From NCBI RefSeq assembly GCF_018141525.1, contig NZ_CP064655.1:1612001-1676000 (forward strand): 64,000 nt of DNA. Reading direction: 5' to 3'. Source of the DNA: Miltoncostaea marina (lineage in GTDB: Bacteria; Actinomycetota; Thermoleophilia; Miltoncostaeales; Miltoncostaeaceae). This document shows, in pieces, positions 16,287 through 22,913 of the stretch (positions within the stretch are counted from its first letter, which is position 1; every line of letters begins with the position of its first letter). A model generated the notes under the pieces. It did no database searches, had not been told where the DNA came from, and saw only the letters and a program-made list of their open reading frames with translations. Position numbers and translations under genes: made by a program.

Positions 16287-17036
16287 ATGGTGAAGGTCCG
16301 GGGGCGAACGCTTGCAGCCCTGAGACAGCGGGCCGGCCTCAGCGAACGGGCCGTCGCGCCCGCGCTGCGCCCGCTCGTGACCCGTGCCAAGGCGAACGAA
16401 GGCCTCGACGCGGCCCGCCAACACCTTCGGCGCCTTGAGCGGGGCGAGGTCACCGAACTCGACCAGGAGACAGCCGAGAAGCTCGCCGCTGCGCTGGGCG
16501 TAGAGGTTGAGGACCTTGAGACTGAACTCCTCTGGGCGCTCGCGAGCACCAGGGGCCTGATCGACCTCGCCGGCCACCTCTTGGCCTGGTCCGACCCGGC
16601 GGAGGCACAGGCACGCCGTGCCGCGCTCGGCATGTCGGGCTGGCCGGCAGCCGAGACCTTCGTCGCCCCCTTCTCGCGAGAGATCCTCGAGCGGTGGATC
16701 GCTGACTCGCTCGGCGTGCCGCTCGACCTCGTGGAGCACGAGGGATCGCTCGTGATCGACGCGGCCGGCGAGAAGTTCATGGCCCTGGTCGATCTCGAGC
16801 TCATCATGCAGGACGCGGAGCTGACGAAGCCACGTGTAGAGGTCGCCCTGACCATCAACGAGCAGTTTCGCAACGAGGGCGGGCTCGTTTACCTGGCGGC
16901 GCGTCAGTACGAGCGGACCCGCCGGCTCGACAAGGCGGACCACCTAAGCGCGGAGGCCGCCGACGCGGCGCGTCGCCTCAAGGTGCTTACAGGCCTCCTG
17001 GAGGACGTCGTCAAGGAGTTCAGCTACCCCAAGTAG
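16287..17036 (+). CDS. XRE-like HTH regulator of the satellite
   Basis: 249 residues. Residues 8-80 form an XRE-type HTH (LAALRQRAGLSERAVAPAL, then LRRLERGEVTELDQETAEKLAAALGVEVEDLE) with an insertion between helices. The remaining 170 residues (YSREILERW-like FSREILERWIADSLGVPLDLV, GEKFMALVDLELIMQD, VYLAARQYERTRRLDKADHL) are of a type I do not recognise. GAGGAG six bases before the ATG. It is transcribed away from the capsid operon across a palindrome-rich gap, as expected of the repressor or master switch of the element. Confidence 0.75.
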   Translation: MVKVRGRTLAALRQRAGLSERAVAPALRPLVTRAKANEGLDAARQHLRRLERGEVTELDQETAEKLAAALGVEVEDLETELLWALASTRGLIDLAGHLLAWSDPAEAQARRAALGMSGWPAAETFVAPFSREILERWIADSLGVPLDLVEHEGSLVIDAAGEKFMALVDLELIMQDAELTKPRVEVALTINEQFRNEGGLVYLAARQYERTRRLDKADHLSAEAADAARRLKVLTGLLEDVVKEFSYPK

Positions 17037-17058
17037 ACCCCGCCCCAGAAACGCGAAA

Positions 17059-17079
17059 GGCGCCCCTGCGCTGGGCGCC
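17059..17079 (+). terminator. Hairpin terminator after the regulator gene
   Basis: GGCGCCC (17059-17065) pairs with GGGCGCC (17073-17079) across a seven-base loop, 22 bases after the regulator stop. No T-run. Confidence 0.5.
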
Positions 17080-17109
17080 CCTCGCTCGATCCTGCTCGAA
17101 AGGACCGTG

Positions 17110-17559
17110 ATGGCTCCGCATACGAAGAGTAGCAGCAGCATCGGCGCCGACACGCTGCGCCGAGCAGCCGCGACAGAAGCGCGGTGGTTCGGTACCGCGG
17201 CCCGCTTCGGTCAGATCACCGTCACCGAAGCGGTCGAGGCGTGCCACGCCCTGCTCCGCAAGCACGCCGCCCCGGAGATCGTGCGCATGGTGCAGCTGGC
17301 GGGCACGCCGCGGCCACGCAACGCCCGGCGCCCCGCTTGCTCGACCCGGTCACGCCGGCCGCGGCGCCGGCAGACGTCCACGCGCAAGGTCCCGCGCGGG
17401 CCCGACGACGACTCGCCCCCGGAACCCGTACGGACTGCGAGCGACCTGACTAGGGGGTGTCGCTCTGAGCGCCGCAGCGATGCGATGCGCCCCTCCCGGC
17501 GGGTGACGGTCCTGCGGGCGCTGCTTGAGGCGCTCGAGCGGGCGGAGGTGGCGCCTTGA
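17110..17559 (+). CDS. Hypothetical satellite protein
   Basis: 149 residues, first gene of the rightward operon. The first 65 residues (SIGADTLRRAAATEARWFGTAARFGQITVTEAVEAC) form a plausible helical domain; the middle (residues 70-130) is rich in Arg, Pro and Ser and may be disordered or nucleic-acid binding; the end (VLRALLEALERAEVAP) is helical. No family recognised. AAAGGA precedes the ATG. Its TGA overlaps the TTG start of the next gene. In the middle region another frame also looks protein-like, so a frameshift relative to relatives cannot be excluded. Confidence 0.55.
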   Translation: MAPHTKSSSSIGADTLRRAAATEARWFGTAARFGQITVTEAVEACHALLRKHAAPEIVRMVQLAGTPRPRNARRPACSTRSRRPRRRQTSTRKVPRGPDDDSPPEPVRTASDLTRGCRSERRSDAMRPSRRVTVLRALLEALERAEVAP

Positions 17560-17726
17560 TACCGATTCCGCCGCCGCCCGACGTCCTGGCCGCCGAGCTC
17601 GCGCATGACCCTGAGCGCGCGTGCGAGTGGATTGTCCACATGTGGTACGCCGCCCTCGAGCTCGAGCGCGAGGTCGACGAGCTGCGCGCGCACGTCGCCG
17701 ACCTGCAGCTCGAGGTCGGGCTGTGA
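17556..17726 (+). CDS. Small coiled-coil protein of the satellite
   Basis: 56 residues from a TTG that overlaps the preceding stop (TTGA) to a TGA that overlaps the ATPase start (GTGA). Sequence begins MIPIPPPPDVLAAELAHDPE and continues CEWIVHMWYAALELEREVDELRAHVADLQLE, a clear heptad helix. Both four-base overlaps support a real gene that is easy to miss. Function unknown. Confidence 0.6.
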   Translation: MIPIPPPPDVLAAELAHDPERACEWIVHMWYAALELEREVDELRAHVADLQLEVGL

Positions 17727-18940
17727 ACCGCGAGGACGGCTACCGGGCCGACGCGCTCCTCGATGCGTGGACCCGCGACAACGAGAAGCTGTTCACCGAG
17801 GAAGAGCGCCGGCTGATGAACCGGCGCCTGATCGAGTTCGACGAGCCGCCGATCGAGATCAAGACGCCGCGGGCGATCGCGGCGGCCGCCATGGAAAAGT
17901 ACGAGGCGGCCGCCCAGCGACCCAAGGCGGTCGAAGGACTCAGCTCATGGGAGCCGGCCCTCGACTGGGATGCGGCGCTCGCGCCTCCGCCGCCTCCGTC
18001 GATCCTCAGCGGGGAAACCGGCGCCCTGCTCTACGCCGGCAAGCGGCACATCGTCTCGGGCGAGTCCGAGACGATGAAGTCGTGGTTGGCACTCGCCGCG
18101 GTCGCCGAAGTGGCCCGCGAGGGCCTCTTCGCGGTGTTCGTGGACGCCGACGACATGGGGCAGGCGTCCGTGATGGAGCGCCTGCGCGACGACCTGGGCG
18201 TGCCCGAGCGTCTTGTGCGCGAGCACGTGCTCTACATCGCTCCCGAGACGCGCTTCGACCCGGAGGCCGACCGGATCGTCGCTCGCCTCGTCAGGGATCA
18301 CGCCGTGGTGCTGGCGGTCATCGACGCCCTCAACCCTGCGCTCCGGCTGCAGGGTCTGTCCAACCTCGCCACGGACGACATCGAGGACTTCCTGCGGCTC
18401 GTGGTTGGCGCTTTCCATCGGCGCGGGGTCGCGACGCTGATCGTGGACCACCTGCCGAAGAACTCCGAGAACCGCGGGCGGTACTCGATCGGCTCGGAGC
18501 GCAAGTTGAGCGGCGTCGATGTCGCGTTCGGCGTCGAGTTGGTGGGCGAGGCCATGACGCGGGATCGGCCGTTCGCGTCCGTGGCGATCAAGTGTCATAA
18601 GGACCGTCCGGGCTGGCACAGACGCTCGAGCGGGCGGCGCCTCGGCACCTTCGAGATAGACCTCCGGGAGTCTCCGCAGTGGGCGCTGAAGCTCGCCGCG
18701 GAGGGGGTGGGCCAAAGCAAGGTCGCGGAGATGGCCGAAAGGGTGGGCCAAGTCATGGGCCAACACCCGGAGGTCACACAGACCCGGTGTGCCGAGATCC
18801 TAGGCGTGGAGCGGGATAACGGCACATTCCGTAGGGGGTGGGCCATGGCCCGGGCCAAGTGGGAATCTGGCCCGGGCGGGCCATCCGCCCCCCTATACGG
18901 GGGCGGTGGCCCCCGGCCCGGCCCGGAGGGCGGCCGATGA
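17723..18940 (+). CDS. RepA/AAA_25-type ATPase
   Basis: 405 residues. N-terminal 95 residues are helical; then a RecA-like ATPase with an atypical P-loop GESETMKS (113-120; Lys119 and Ser120 kept, the usual Gly before Lys is Met), a Walker B strand VVLAVIDALNPALRL, VATLIVDHLPKNSENRGRYSIGS and a sensor strand ASVAIKCHKDR. The C-terminus has a winged-helix-like region (VGQVMGQHPEVTQTRCAEILGV). Such proteins act as replicative helicases or helicase loaders in plasmids and phages, so this is the replication candidate of the element. GTG start overlaps the previous stop. Confidence 0.8.
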   Translation: MNREDGYRADALLDAWTRDNEKLFTEEERRLMNRRLIEFDEPPIEIKTPRAIAAAAMEKYEAAAQRPKAVEGLSSWEPALDWDAALAPPPPPSILSGETGALLYAGKRHIVSGESETMKSWLALAAVAEVAREGLFAVFVDADDMGQASVMERLRDDLGVPERLVREHVLYIAPETRFDPEADRIVARLVRDHAVVLAVIDALNPALRLQGLSNLATDDIEDFLRLVVGAFHRRGVATLIVDHLPKNSENRGRYSIGSERKLSGVDVAFGVELVGEAMTRDRPFASVAIKCHKDRPGWHRRSSGRRLGTFEIDLRESPQWALKLAAEGVGQSKVAEMAERVGQVMGQHPEVTQTRCAEILGVERDNGTFRRGWAMARAKWESGPGGPSAPLYGGGGPRPGPEGGR

Positions 18941-19335
18941 GCGCCCTCCTGACCCTCGCCCAAGCCGCCCCGCTCGTCGGCTGCCGAGACCCGCGGACGG
19001 CTCGGAAGCGGCTCGCGGCTCTCGGCGTCCCTGTCGTGACCTTCGATGGCCGGCACTACGTCGATGAGTCCGAGGTCCGGCGAGCCCTCCGGGCCCACGC
19101 CACGCCCCTAACCGATGGTCGCCCCCCGATCGGTCAGGGGGTCCAGCTTGCCCGCGGCGCGCGCCTGTGGGACGTTCGGCCGGAAACAGAAGTGGGGCCG
19201 CGCGGTGGGAGCCGCCGACCCCGTGGCAGCCGGGAGCGCGAACTCCAGGCCGCATCGAGAGCCTACGCGACCCCGCAGGCTCCCTTGGCGACCTCGTCGA
19301 CCTCCTCGGCCAACCGATCAGAGGAGGAACGATGA
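18937..19335 (+). CDS. HTH DNA-binding protein, excisionase-like
   Basis: 132 residues. The N-terminal 55 residues (LTLAQAAPLVGCRDPRTARKRLAALGVPVV, then GRHYVDESEVRRAL) form a MerR/excisionase-type winged helix. The C-terminal 75 residues are disordered and basic. Starts in an ATGA overlap with the ATPase and ends in another with the next gene. A recombination directionality factor or transcription regulator is likely. Confidence 0.7.
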   Translation: MSALLTLAQAAPLVGCRDPRTARKRLAALGVPVVTFDGRHYVDESEVRRALRAHATPLTDGRPPIGQGVQLARGARLWDVRPETEVGPRGGSRRPRGSRERELQAASRAYATPQAPLATSSTSSANRSEEER

Positions 19336-19661
19336 CCACCCCCACGAGCGCGACCATCGAGGTCGTCGCGCGCACCGCCGCAACGACGGTGGGCGAACTT
19401 GCCGCCGGCTGCCAGCTCCGGCCGGAATGGATCAGCGTCGCGCTTCACGCTTGCATGTCGCTGTATCTCGCGGATCGGAAGTTCTCCCCTGTTGAGCTGC
19501 GCGGCGAGAACCTGCGGTCGGTGCTCGCCTGCGCCGAGTTCGTGCGCGAGGAGAACCGGCAGACTCTCGACGGTTCGGACGGGAGCTGGGACACGTCGTC
19601 GTTGCGATCGCAGCTCGAGGCGGCCGAGTCCCTGCTCGAGTACATGGAGGCGGTCCGATGA
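19332..19661 (+). CDS. Hypothetical satellite protein
   Basis: 109 residues, mostly helical (VGELAAGCQLRPEWISVALHA, LRSVLACAEFVREENRQTL, LRSQLEAAESLLEYMEAV). No family recognised. ATGA overlaps on both sides place it firmly in the early operon. GAGGAA precedes the ATG. Confidence 0.65.
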   Translation: MTTPTSATIEVVARTAATTVGELAAGCQLRPEWISVALHACMSLYLADRKFSPVELRGENLRSVLACAEFVREENRQTLDGSDGSWDTSSLRSQLEAAESLLEYMEAVR

Positions 19662-20044
19662 CGTCGCGCCCATCCATGGCCGACCTCGAGCGGATGCTGC
19701 TCATCGCCCTGCGCGACCCCGCTGCCACCCTGGTCGAGAACTCGTTCCACGACTCGACCGCCTTGGTGGCCGAGTTCGCCGACGCCGGCCTCGTGCTGGG
19801 GTGGCTGCGCGCTCGCGCGGAGCCGGACTGGTGGGACATGCTCGCGGTCGGCGCCGCGATCGAGCGCTCGGCCCGCCGCTTGATCGCGGCGAACAGGCAG
19901 ATGATCCGATGGATCGACGAAGAGGACGAGCGCGGAGAGCTAGCCGCCGAGGACGACGACCGCGCGCGACAGCGTGAGGAGATCGCCCTCGCGGAGGCCG
20001 TCCTCGCTGCCCTCACCGAGGCCGAGAAGGCGGTTTCCGCATGA
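19658..20044 (+). CDS. Hypothetical satellite protein
   Basis: 128 residues, helical and acidic at the C-terminus (MIRWIDEEDERGELAAEDDD, then REEIALAEAVLAALTEAE). No family recognised. Co-translated with both neighbours by ATGA overlaps; directly upstream of the integrase. Confidence 0.65.
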   Translation: MTSRPSMADLERMLLIALRDPAATLVENSFHDSTALVAEFADAGLVLGWLRARAEPDWWDMLAVGAAIERSARRLIAANRQMIRWIDEEDERGELAAEDDDRARQREEIALAEAVLAALTEAEKAVSA

Positions 20045-21162
20045 CGATCGACGCCCGCGGCGGCGCGTTCCGGGCGCGGGTGCGCCGCCGCGGGGTCAAC
20101 CTGACCCGCACCTTTCCCTCGCTCGCCGAGGCGCAGGCGTGGCGCCACAGCGTCATCGCGGCCCTCGAGCGAGGCGGGGCGCCTCCCGACGTGGCGCCGG
20201 TATTCGAGGAGGACGCGACCCCGCTGGTGACGTCGGAGCCGATCACTGTCCTCGATGCGTGCCGCGAGTGGGCCGTCGGCGCCCTACGCGGCACCGTGCG
20301 GACACGTAGCGGCCGTCGCTACCGGGAGTCGTCGGTCCATACCTGCGAGTACCGCCTACGGCTGCACGTCCTTCCCTACCTCGGTCGCCTGCCGGTCGGC
20401 GCCCTCACCGCGGGGACCGTCCGCCGCTGGCTCGAGGAACTGGAGGCCGACACGAGCCCCACGACCGCCCGGCTGGCGCTGGACGCGCTGCGACCGGCTA
20501 TGCGGCGCCTGGTGGAGCACGAGGTCATCCCGGTCAACCCGTGCGCCGGGGTGCGCCCCCCGGCCGCCGGCGAGGAGGCGCGGCCGATCCGGTTCCTGAC
20601 GCCCGACGAGGGGCGGGCGCTACGCAATGCCGCGGACGCGGACGGGCACCCGCGCATCGGAGCCTTCGTGGACCTGGGGCTCGCCACGGGGGCGCGCCGG
20701 GGTGAGCTGCTCGCGCTCCGATGGGCCGACGTGGACCTCGAGGCGCGCGAGGTGATGGTCCGGGCGTCCTTCAACCTGCGCACCCGCGAGACGGGGCCCA
20801 CGAAGTCAGGGAAGGGGCGCGAGGTCCCGATCGGCGCCCAGGTGGCCGCACGGATGCGGCGCTACCGGCTCGCGGTCGGTCGGCCAGGCGACGACGAGCG
20901 AGTGTTCCCGTTCGACCCCCGGGAAGCGTTCGGACGGGTCCGCACCGTCCTCCCCGCCCCCCTGCCGACCATCCACTCGATGCGGCACTCTGCGGCGACG
21001 TGGTGGCTCGCCAGCGGCCTCACCGTCCACGCGGTCGCCGAACTGCTCGGCCACGCGGACCCGACGCTCGTGCTCAAGCGCTACGGCCACGCCCTGCCGG
21101 CCGAGCGCAGCACCGCCGGTGAGCGCCTCGAGGCGTTCCTCGAGGGCGCCGGCGGCCCCTGA
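20041..21162 (+). CDS. int: Tyrosine-type site-specific integrase
   Basis: 373 residues. N-terminal arm-binding domain (FRARVRRRGVNLTRTFPSLAEAQAWR), a SAM-like core-binding domain (YRLRLHVLPYLGRLPVGALTAGTV), and the catalytic domain with Arg in GLATGARRGELLALRW, HSMRHSAATW (HxxR), LGHADP (second His) and the nucleophile Tyr in LKRYGH. All catalytic residues are present, so it should be active. It lies 58 bases from the right attachment core and its last bases merge into the arm sites. It is the last gene of the early operon. Confidence 0.95.
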   Translation: MTIDARGGAFRARVRRRGVNLTRTFPSLAEAQAWRHSVIAALERGGAPPDVAPVFEEDATPLVTSEPITVLDACREWAVGALRGTVRTRSGRRYRESSVHTCEYRLRLHVLPYLGRLPVGALTAGTVRRWLEELEADTSPTTARLALDALRPAMRRLVEHEVIPVNPCAGVRPPAAGEEARPIRFLTPDEGRALRNAADADGHPRIGAFVDLGLATGARRGELLALRWADVDLEAREVMVRASFNLRTRETGPTKSGKGREVPIGAQVAARMRRYRLAVGRPGDDERVFPFDPREAFGRVRTVLPAPLPTIHSMRHSAATWWLASGLTVHAVAELLGHADPTLVLKRYGHALPAERSTAGERLEAFLEGAGGP

Positions 21163-21180
21163 TTGGTCCACGATTGGTCC
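21162..21180. other. Integrase arm-type sites, right end
   Basis: ATTGGTCCACGATTGGTCC, identical to 11263-11281, starting at the last base of the integrase stop codon. Confidence 0.65.
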
Positions 21181-21194
21181 AAGGCGCCCGGGAA

Positions 21195-21216
21195 GTAGCC
21201 CGTTTGCAGGGGCTAC
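21195..21216. terminator. Hairpin between convergent integrase and Rrf2 genes
   Basis: GTAGCCC (21195-21201) pairs with GGGCTAC (21210-21216), loop GTTTGCAG. It sits two bases from the Rrf2 stop and can serve both strands. It belongs to the element, so integration gave Rrf2 a new terminator. Confidence 0.5.
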
Positions 21217-21217
21217 C

Positions 21218-21631
21218 TCAGATGTGGAACATGGGCGCGTCCTGCGCCCGCGCCTCGCGCTCGACCATGTCGGCGATGGTGAGCCCCTCGAGCAGCTCGG
21301 CCAGGGCGGCGCGGGCGGCGGTCCAGACGAAGCCCGAGCCGTTGGCGTCGGCGTCGGGCGGGGCGGTGATGCGGCCGTCGACCGTCTCGACGACCTCGAG
21401 GATCGTCACCTCGGCCGGCGGGCGGCGGAACGAGTAGCCGCCCTTCACGCCCCGCTGGCTCCCGAGCACCCCGGCCCGGCGCAGGCCGGCGAAGAGCTGC
21501 TCCAGGAAGTGGAGCGGGATGCCGCGGGCCTCCGCGACCTCCATGATCGGCACGGGCCCGCCGGAGCCACGCTGCGCCAGCTCGGTGAGCGCGAGCACCG
21601 CGGAGCGGCTCTTCTCGGTGATCGTGATCAG
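21218..21631 (-). CDS. Rrf2-family transcriptional regulator, apparent CTG start
   Basis: About 137 residues. The Rrf2 winged helix is clear: ITITEKSRSAVLALTEL, VPIMEVAEARGIPLHFLEQLF, LRRAGVLGSQRGVKGGYSF and the C-terminal LTIADMVE. The three cysteines that ligate an Fe-S cluster in IscR/NsrR are absent, so it does not look like an Fe-S sensor. The true N-terminus (MITITEKS) needs a CTG at 21631, which has GGGAG six bases upstream; the first conventional start, GTG 21598, would cut into helix 1. The satellite is integrated at its last codons (MFHI), which are rebuilt exactly with a TGA in place of TAG. Confidence 0.85.
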   Translation of the reverse strand: MITITEKSRSAVLALTELAQRGSGGPVPIMEVAEARGIPLHFLEQLFAGLRRAGVLGSQRGVKGGYSFRRPPAEVTILEVVETVDGRITAPPDADANGSGFVWTAARAALAELLEGLTIADMVEREARAQDAPMFHI

Positions 21632-21635
21632 GGTG

Positions 21636-21667
21636 AACTCCCGGAAACCTGGACCTGTTCGGGAGTT
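21636..21667. promoter_or_regulatory. Inverted repeat over the Rrf2 ribosome-binding site
   Basis: AACTCCCG (21636-21643) and CGGGAGTT (21660-21667) are perfect complements 16 bases apart. The Shine-Dalgarno GGGAG of the Rrf2 gene is part of one arm. It may be the autoregulatory operator of Rrf2, or a hairpin that hides the ribosome site. Confidence 0.5.
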
Positions 21668-21692
21668 TAGCGGAGGAACCCCCGCCGGGCGA

Positions 21693-22148
21693 TCAGGCGT
21701 CGTCGAGCAGCACGTTGACGTAGCCCTCGCGCGTGAACGTCGGCTCGTGCGGCTTCCCCGCCTTGACGCGGCGCTGGTAGATGCGCTCGAGGGAGTCGAT
21801 CCAGGCGTCGAGGTCGCCGACCATGAACTCGTAGACGCACTCCGAGGTGTGCAGGAGCAGGCGCGGTCTGCGCCCGCCCTCGGGCATGTCGCCCGGCGAG
21901 CGCGGGAAGCGCTCGACCTCGAGGATGTCGTCGAGCGGGATCTCGCGCCGCTTGGCGCGCATGATCGTGTCGAGGATCGTCGGCACGAACACGAGCCGGT
22001 CGTCGGTCGCGTACAGCTCGCCGTGGCGGGAGAGCCAGCCGTTCTGCAGGTCGGCGCCCGAGCGCTTGAGGATCGTCTCGTCGTCCCGCGGGCGGTCGGC
22101 GTTCGGGACGCGCGGCAGCCTGCGGCTGGCCTTGGCCGCGCCGGCCAT
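21693..22148 (-). CDS. GRAM/PH-like domain protein
   Basis: 151 residues. NGWLSRHGELYATDDRLVFVPTILDTIM followed by REIPLDDILEVERFP and LLLHTSECVYEFMVGDLDAWIDSLERIY is the strand-strand-helix plan of GRAM/PH-like domains, which bind lipids or proteins. Cytoplasmic, no membrane segment. A second ATG in frame at 22157 reads as GTG and is less likely, because ATG 22148 overlaps the stop of a short upstream reading frame. Role unknown. Confidence 0.7.
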   Translation of the reverse strand: MAGAAKASRRLPRVPNADRPRDDETILKRSGADLQNGWLSRHGELYATDDRLVFVPTILDTIMRAKRREIPLDDILEVERFPRSPGDMPEGGRRPRLLLHTSECVYEFMVGDLDAWIDSLERIYQRRVKAGKPHEPTFTREGYVNVLLDDA

Positions 22149-22234
22149 CAGCGCCACCGGTCGCGCGATGCGTGGGCGGGGCGTGGTGATGCGGCCATCT
22201 GTCTGTGCTCCTTCACCGGGCTCCGGGCGGACAC
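22148..22234 (-). CDS. Possible 28-residue leader peptide
   Basis: A short frame (MSARSPVKEHRQMAASPRPA...) starts at a GTG five bases after TAGACT (22245-22240) and its TGA overlaps the GRAM gene ATG (TGATG). The promoter-like box and the coupling argue for translation; the sequence itself is not conserved in any way I can judge. Confidence 0.3.
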   Translation of the reverse strand: MSARSPVKEHRQMAASPRPAHASRDRWR

Positions 22235-22360
22235 CGGCCAGTCTAGCGGGGCACCCCGACGGGCCGGGGCGCCCCCCGCCGGTGGTGGGGGGCCGTGCCG
22301 TCCGACCCCACCGGTAGCGTCACCGGCGGAACAGGCCGCCTCCGCCAGCGGGGTCATCCG

Positions 22361-22795
22361 ATGGACACGTACGACGCCTGGCTCGCCGACTTCAGGACCC
22401 GCCTCGCGCAGCACGACGCCGGGGTGGCGGCCCTGGCCCGCGACCTGGCCTCCCGGACGCCCTGGAGGGTGCACGCGGTCGGCAGCCCCGGCTTCGACGC
22501 CCCGCCGGCCACGGCCGGGCAGCCGGCCGACGTCCACTGCGAGCGCGAGGGCGTGCGGCCGCCGCTCTGCTTCGAGGTGGAGCTGCCCGAGACGCTCGTG
22601 CGGCGCTCGACGCTCGCGCGCCTGCGCGCGCTGACCGACCACGGCATCGAGCCCCGGGTCGTGCTCGTGGCCTCGCCGTGGGACCACGAGCAGCGCATCG
22701 CCGAGGCGCGGCGGCTGCTCGCCCGCGCCGGCCTGGCGCTCGCCGTGGCCGCGATCGCCCCGGACGAGGAGCGCATCACGGGGGCCGACTGGTAG
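22361..22795 (+). CDS. Hypothetical protein
   Basis: 144 residues, cytosolic. After a helical start (AWLADFRTRLAQHDAGVAAL) there is an alternating strand-helix pattern (CFEVELPETLVRRSTLARLRAL, PRVVLVASPWDHEQRIAEARRLL, GLALAVAAI), reminiscent of PD-(D/E)XK nuclease-like or Rossmann folds, but no catalytic motif can be fixed. TAGCGT at 22314-22319 may be its -10 box. A divergent 200-bp region separates it from the GRAM gene; a strong hairpin follows. Confidence 0.6.
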   Translation: MDTYDAWLADFRTRLAQHDAGVAALARDLASRTPWRVHAVGSPGFDAPPATAGQPADVHCEREGVRPPLCFEVELPETLVRRSTLARLRALTDHGIEPRVVLVASPWDHEQRIAEARRLLARAGLALAVAAIAPDEERITGADW

Positions 22796-22860
22796 GGGGT
22801 CCGACCGGGGCGCCGCGGCCGTCCCCTTCCCCCTTCGGCCGCGGCACCCGCCCGGAAACG

Positions 22861-22890
22861 GCGAGGGCGCCGGTCGGACGGCGCCCTCGC
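22861..22890. terminator. Bidirectional hairpin terminator
   Basis: GCGAGGGCGCC (22861-22871) and GGCGCCCTCGC (22880-22890) form a perfect 11-bp stem with loop GGTCGGAC between two convergent genes. Confidence 0.75.
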
Positions 22891-22913
22891 GATCCCCGCG
22901 TCCCGCCCCGGGG

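Larger units (their letters stand above)
11157..21232. mobile_element. Integrated phage satellite-like element, about 10.1 kb
   Basis: Bounded by identical 13-bp sequences AGATGTGGAACAT (11157-11169 and 21220-21232). It carries an integrase next to the right end, a rightward early operon (HTH regulator apart; small proteins, AAA ATPase, HTH proteins, integrase) and a leftward structural operon (capsid, small HTH-like protein, tail assembly chaperone, tape measure). No terminase, portal, maturation protease, major tail, baseplate or lysis gene is present, so it cannot form particles alone. Size and content resemble capsid-bearing satellites or phiRv-type elements. All junctions between genes are tight and the frames are intact, so it does not look decayed. 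Confidence 0.85.

Noticed and set aside
17184-17453. Alternative gene overlapping the first gene of the satellite early operon
   Set aside because: No ribosome site, no overlap with neighbours, and the 17110-17559 frame is joined to the next gene by a TTGA overlap. Its middle looks protein-like, so I only note the doubt.
11157-21232. Complete prophage
   Set aside because: No terminase, portal, protease, major tail, baseplate or lysis genes; too small for an autonomous tailed phage.
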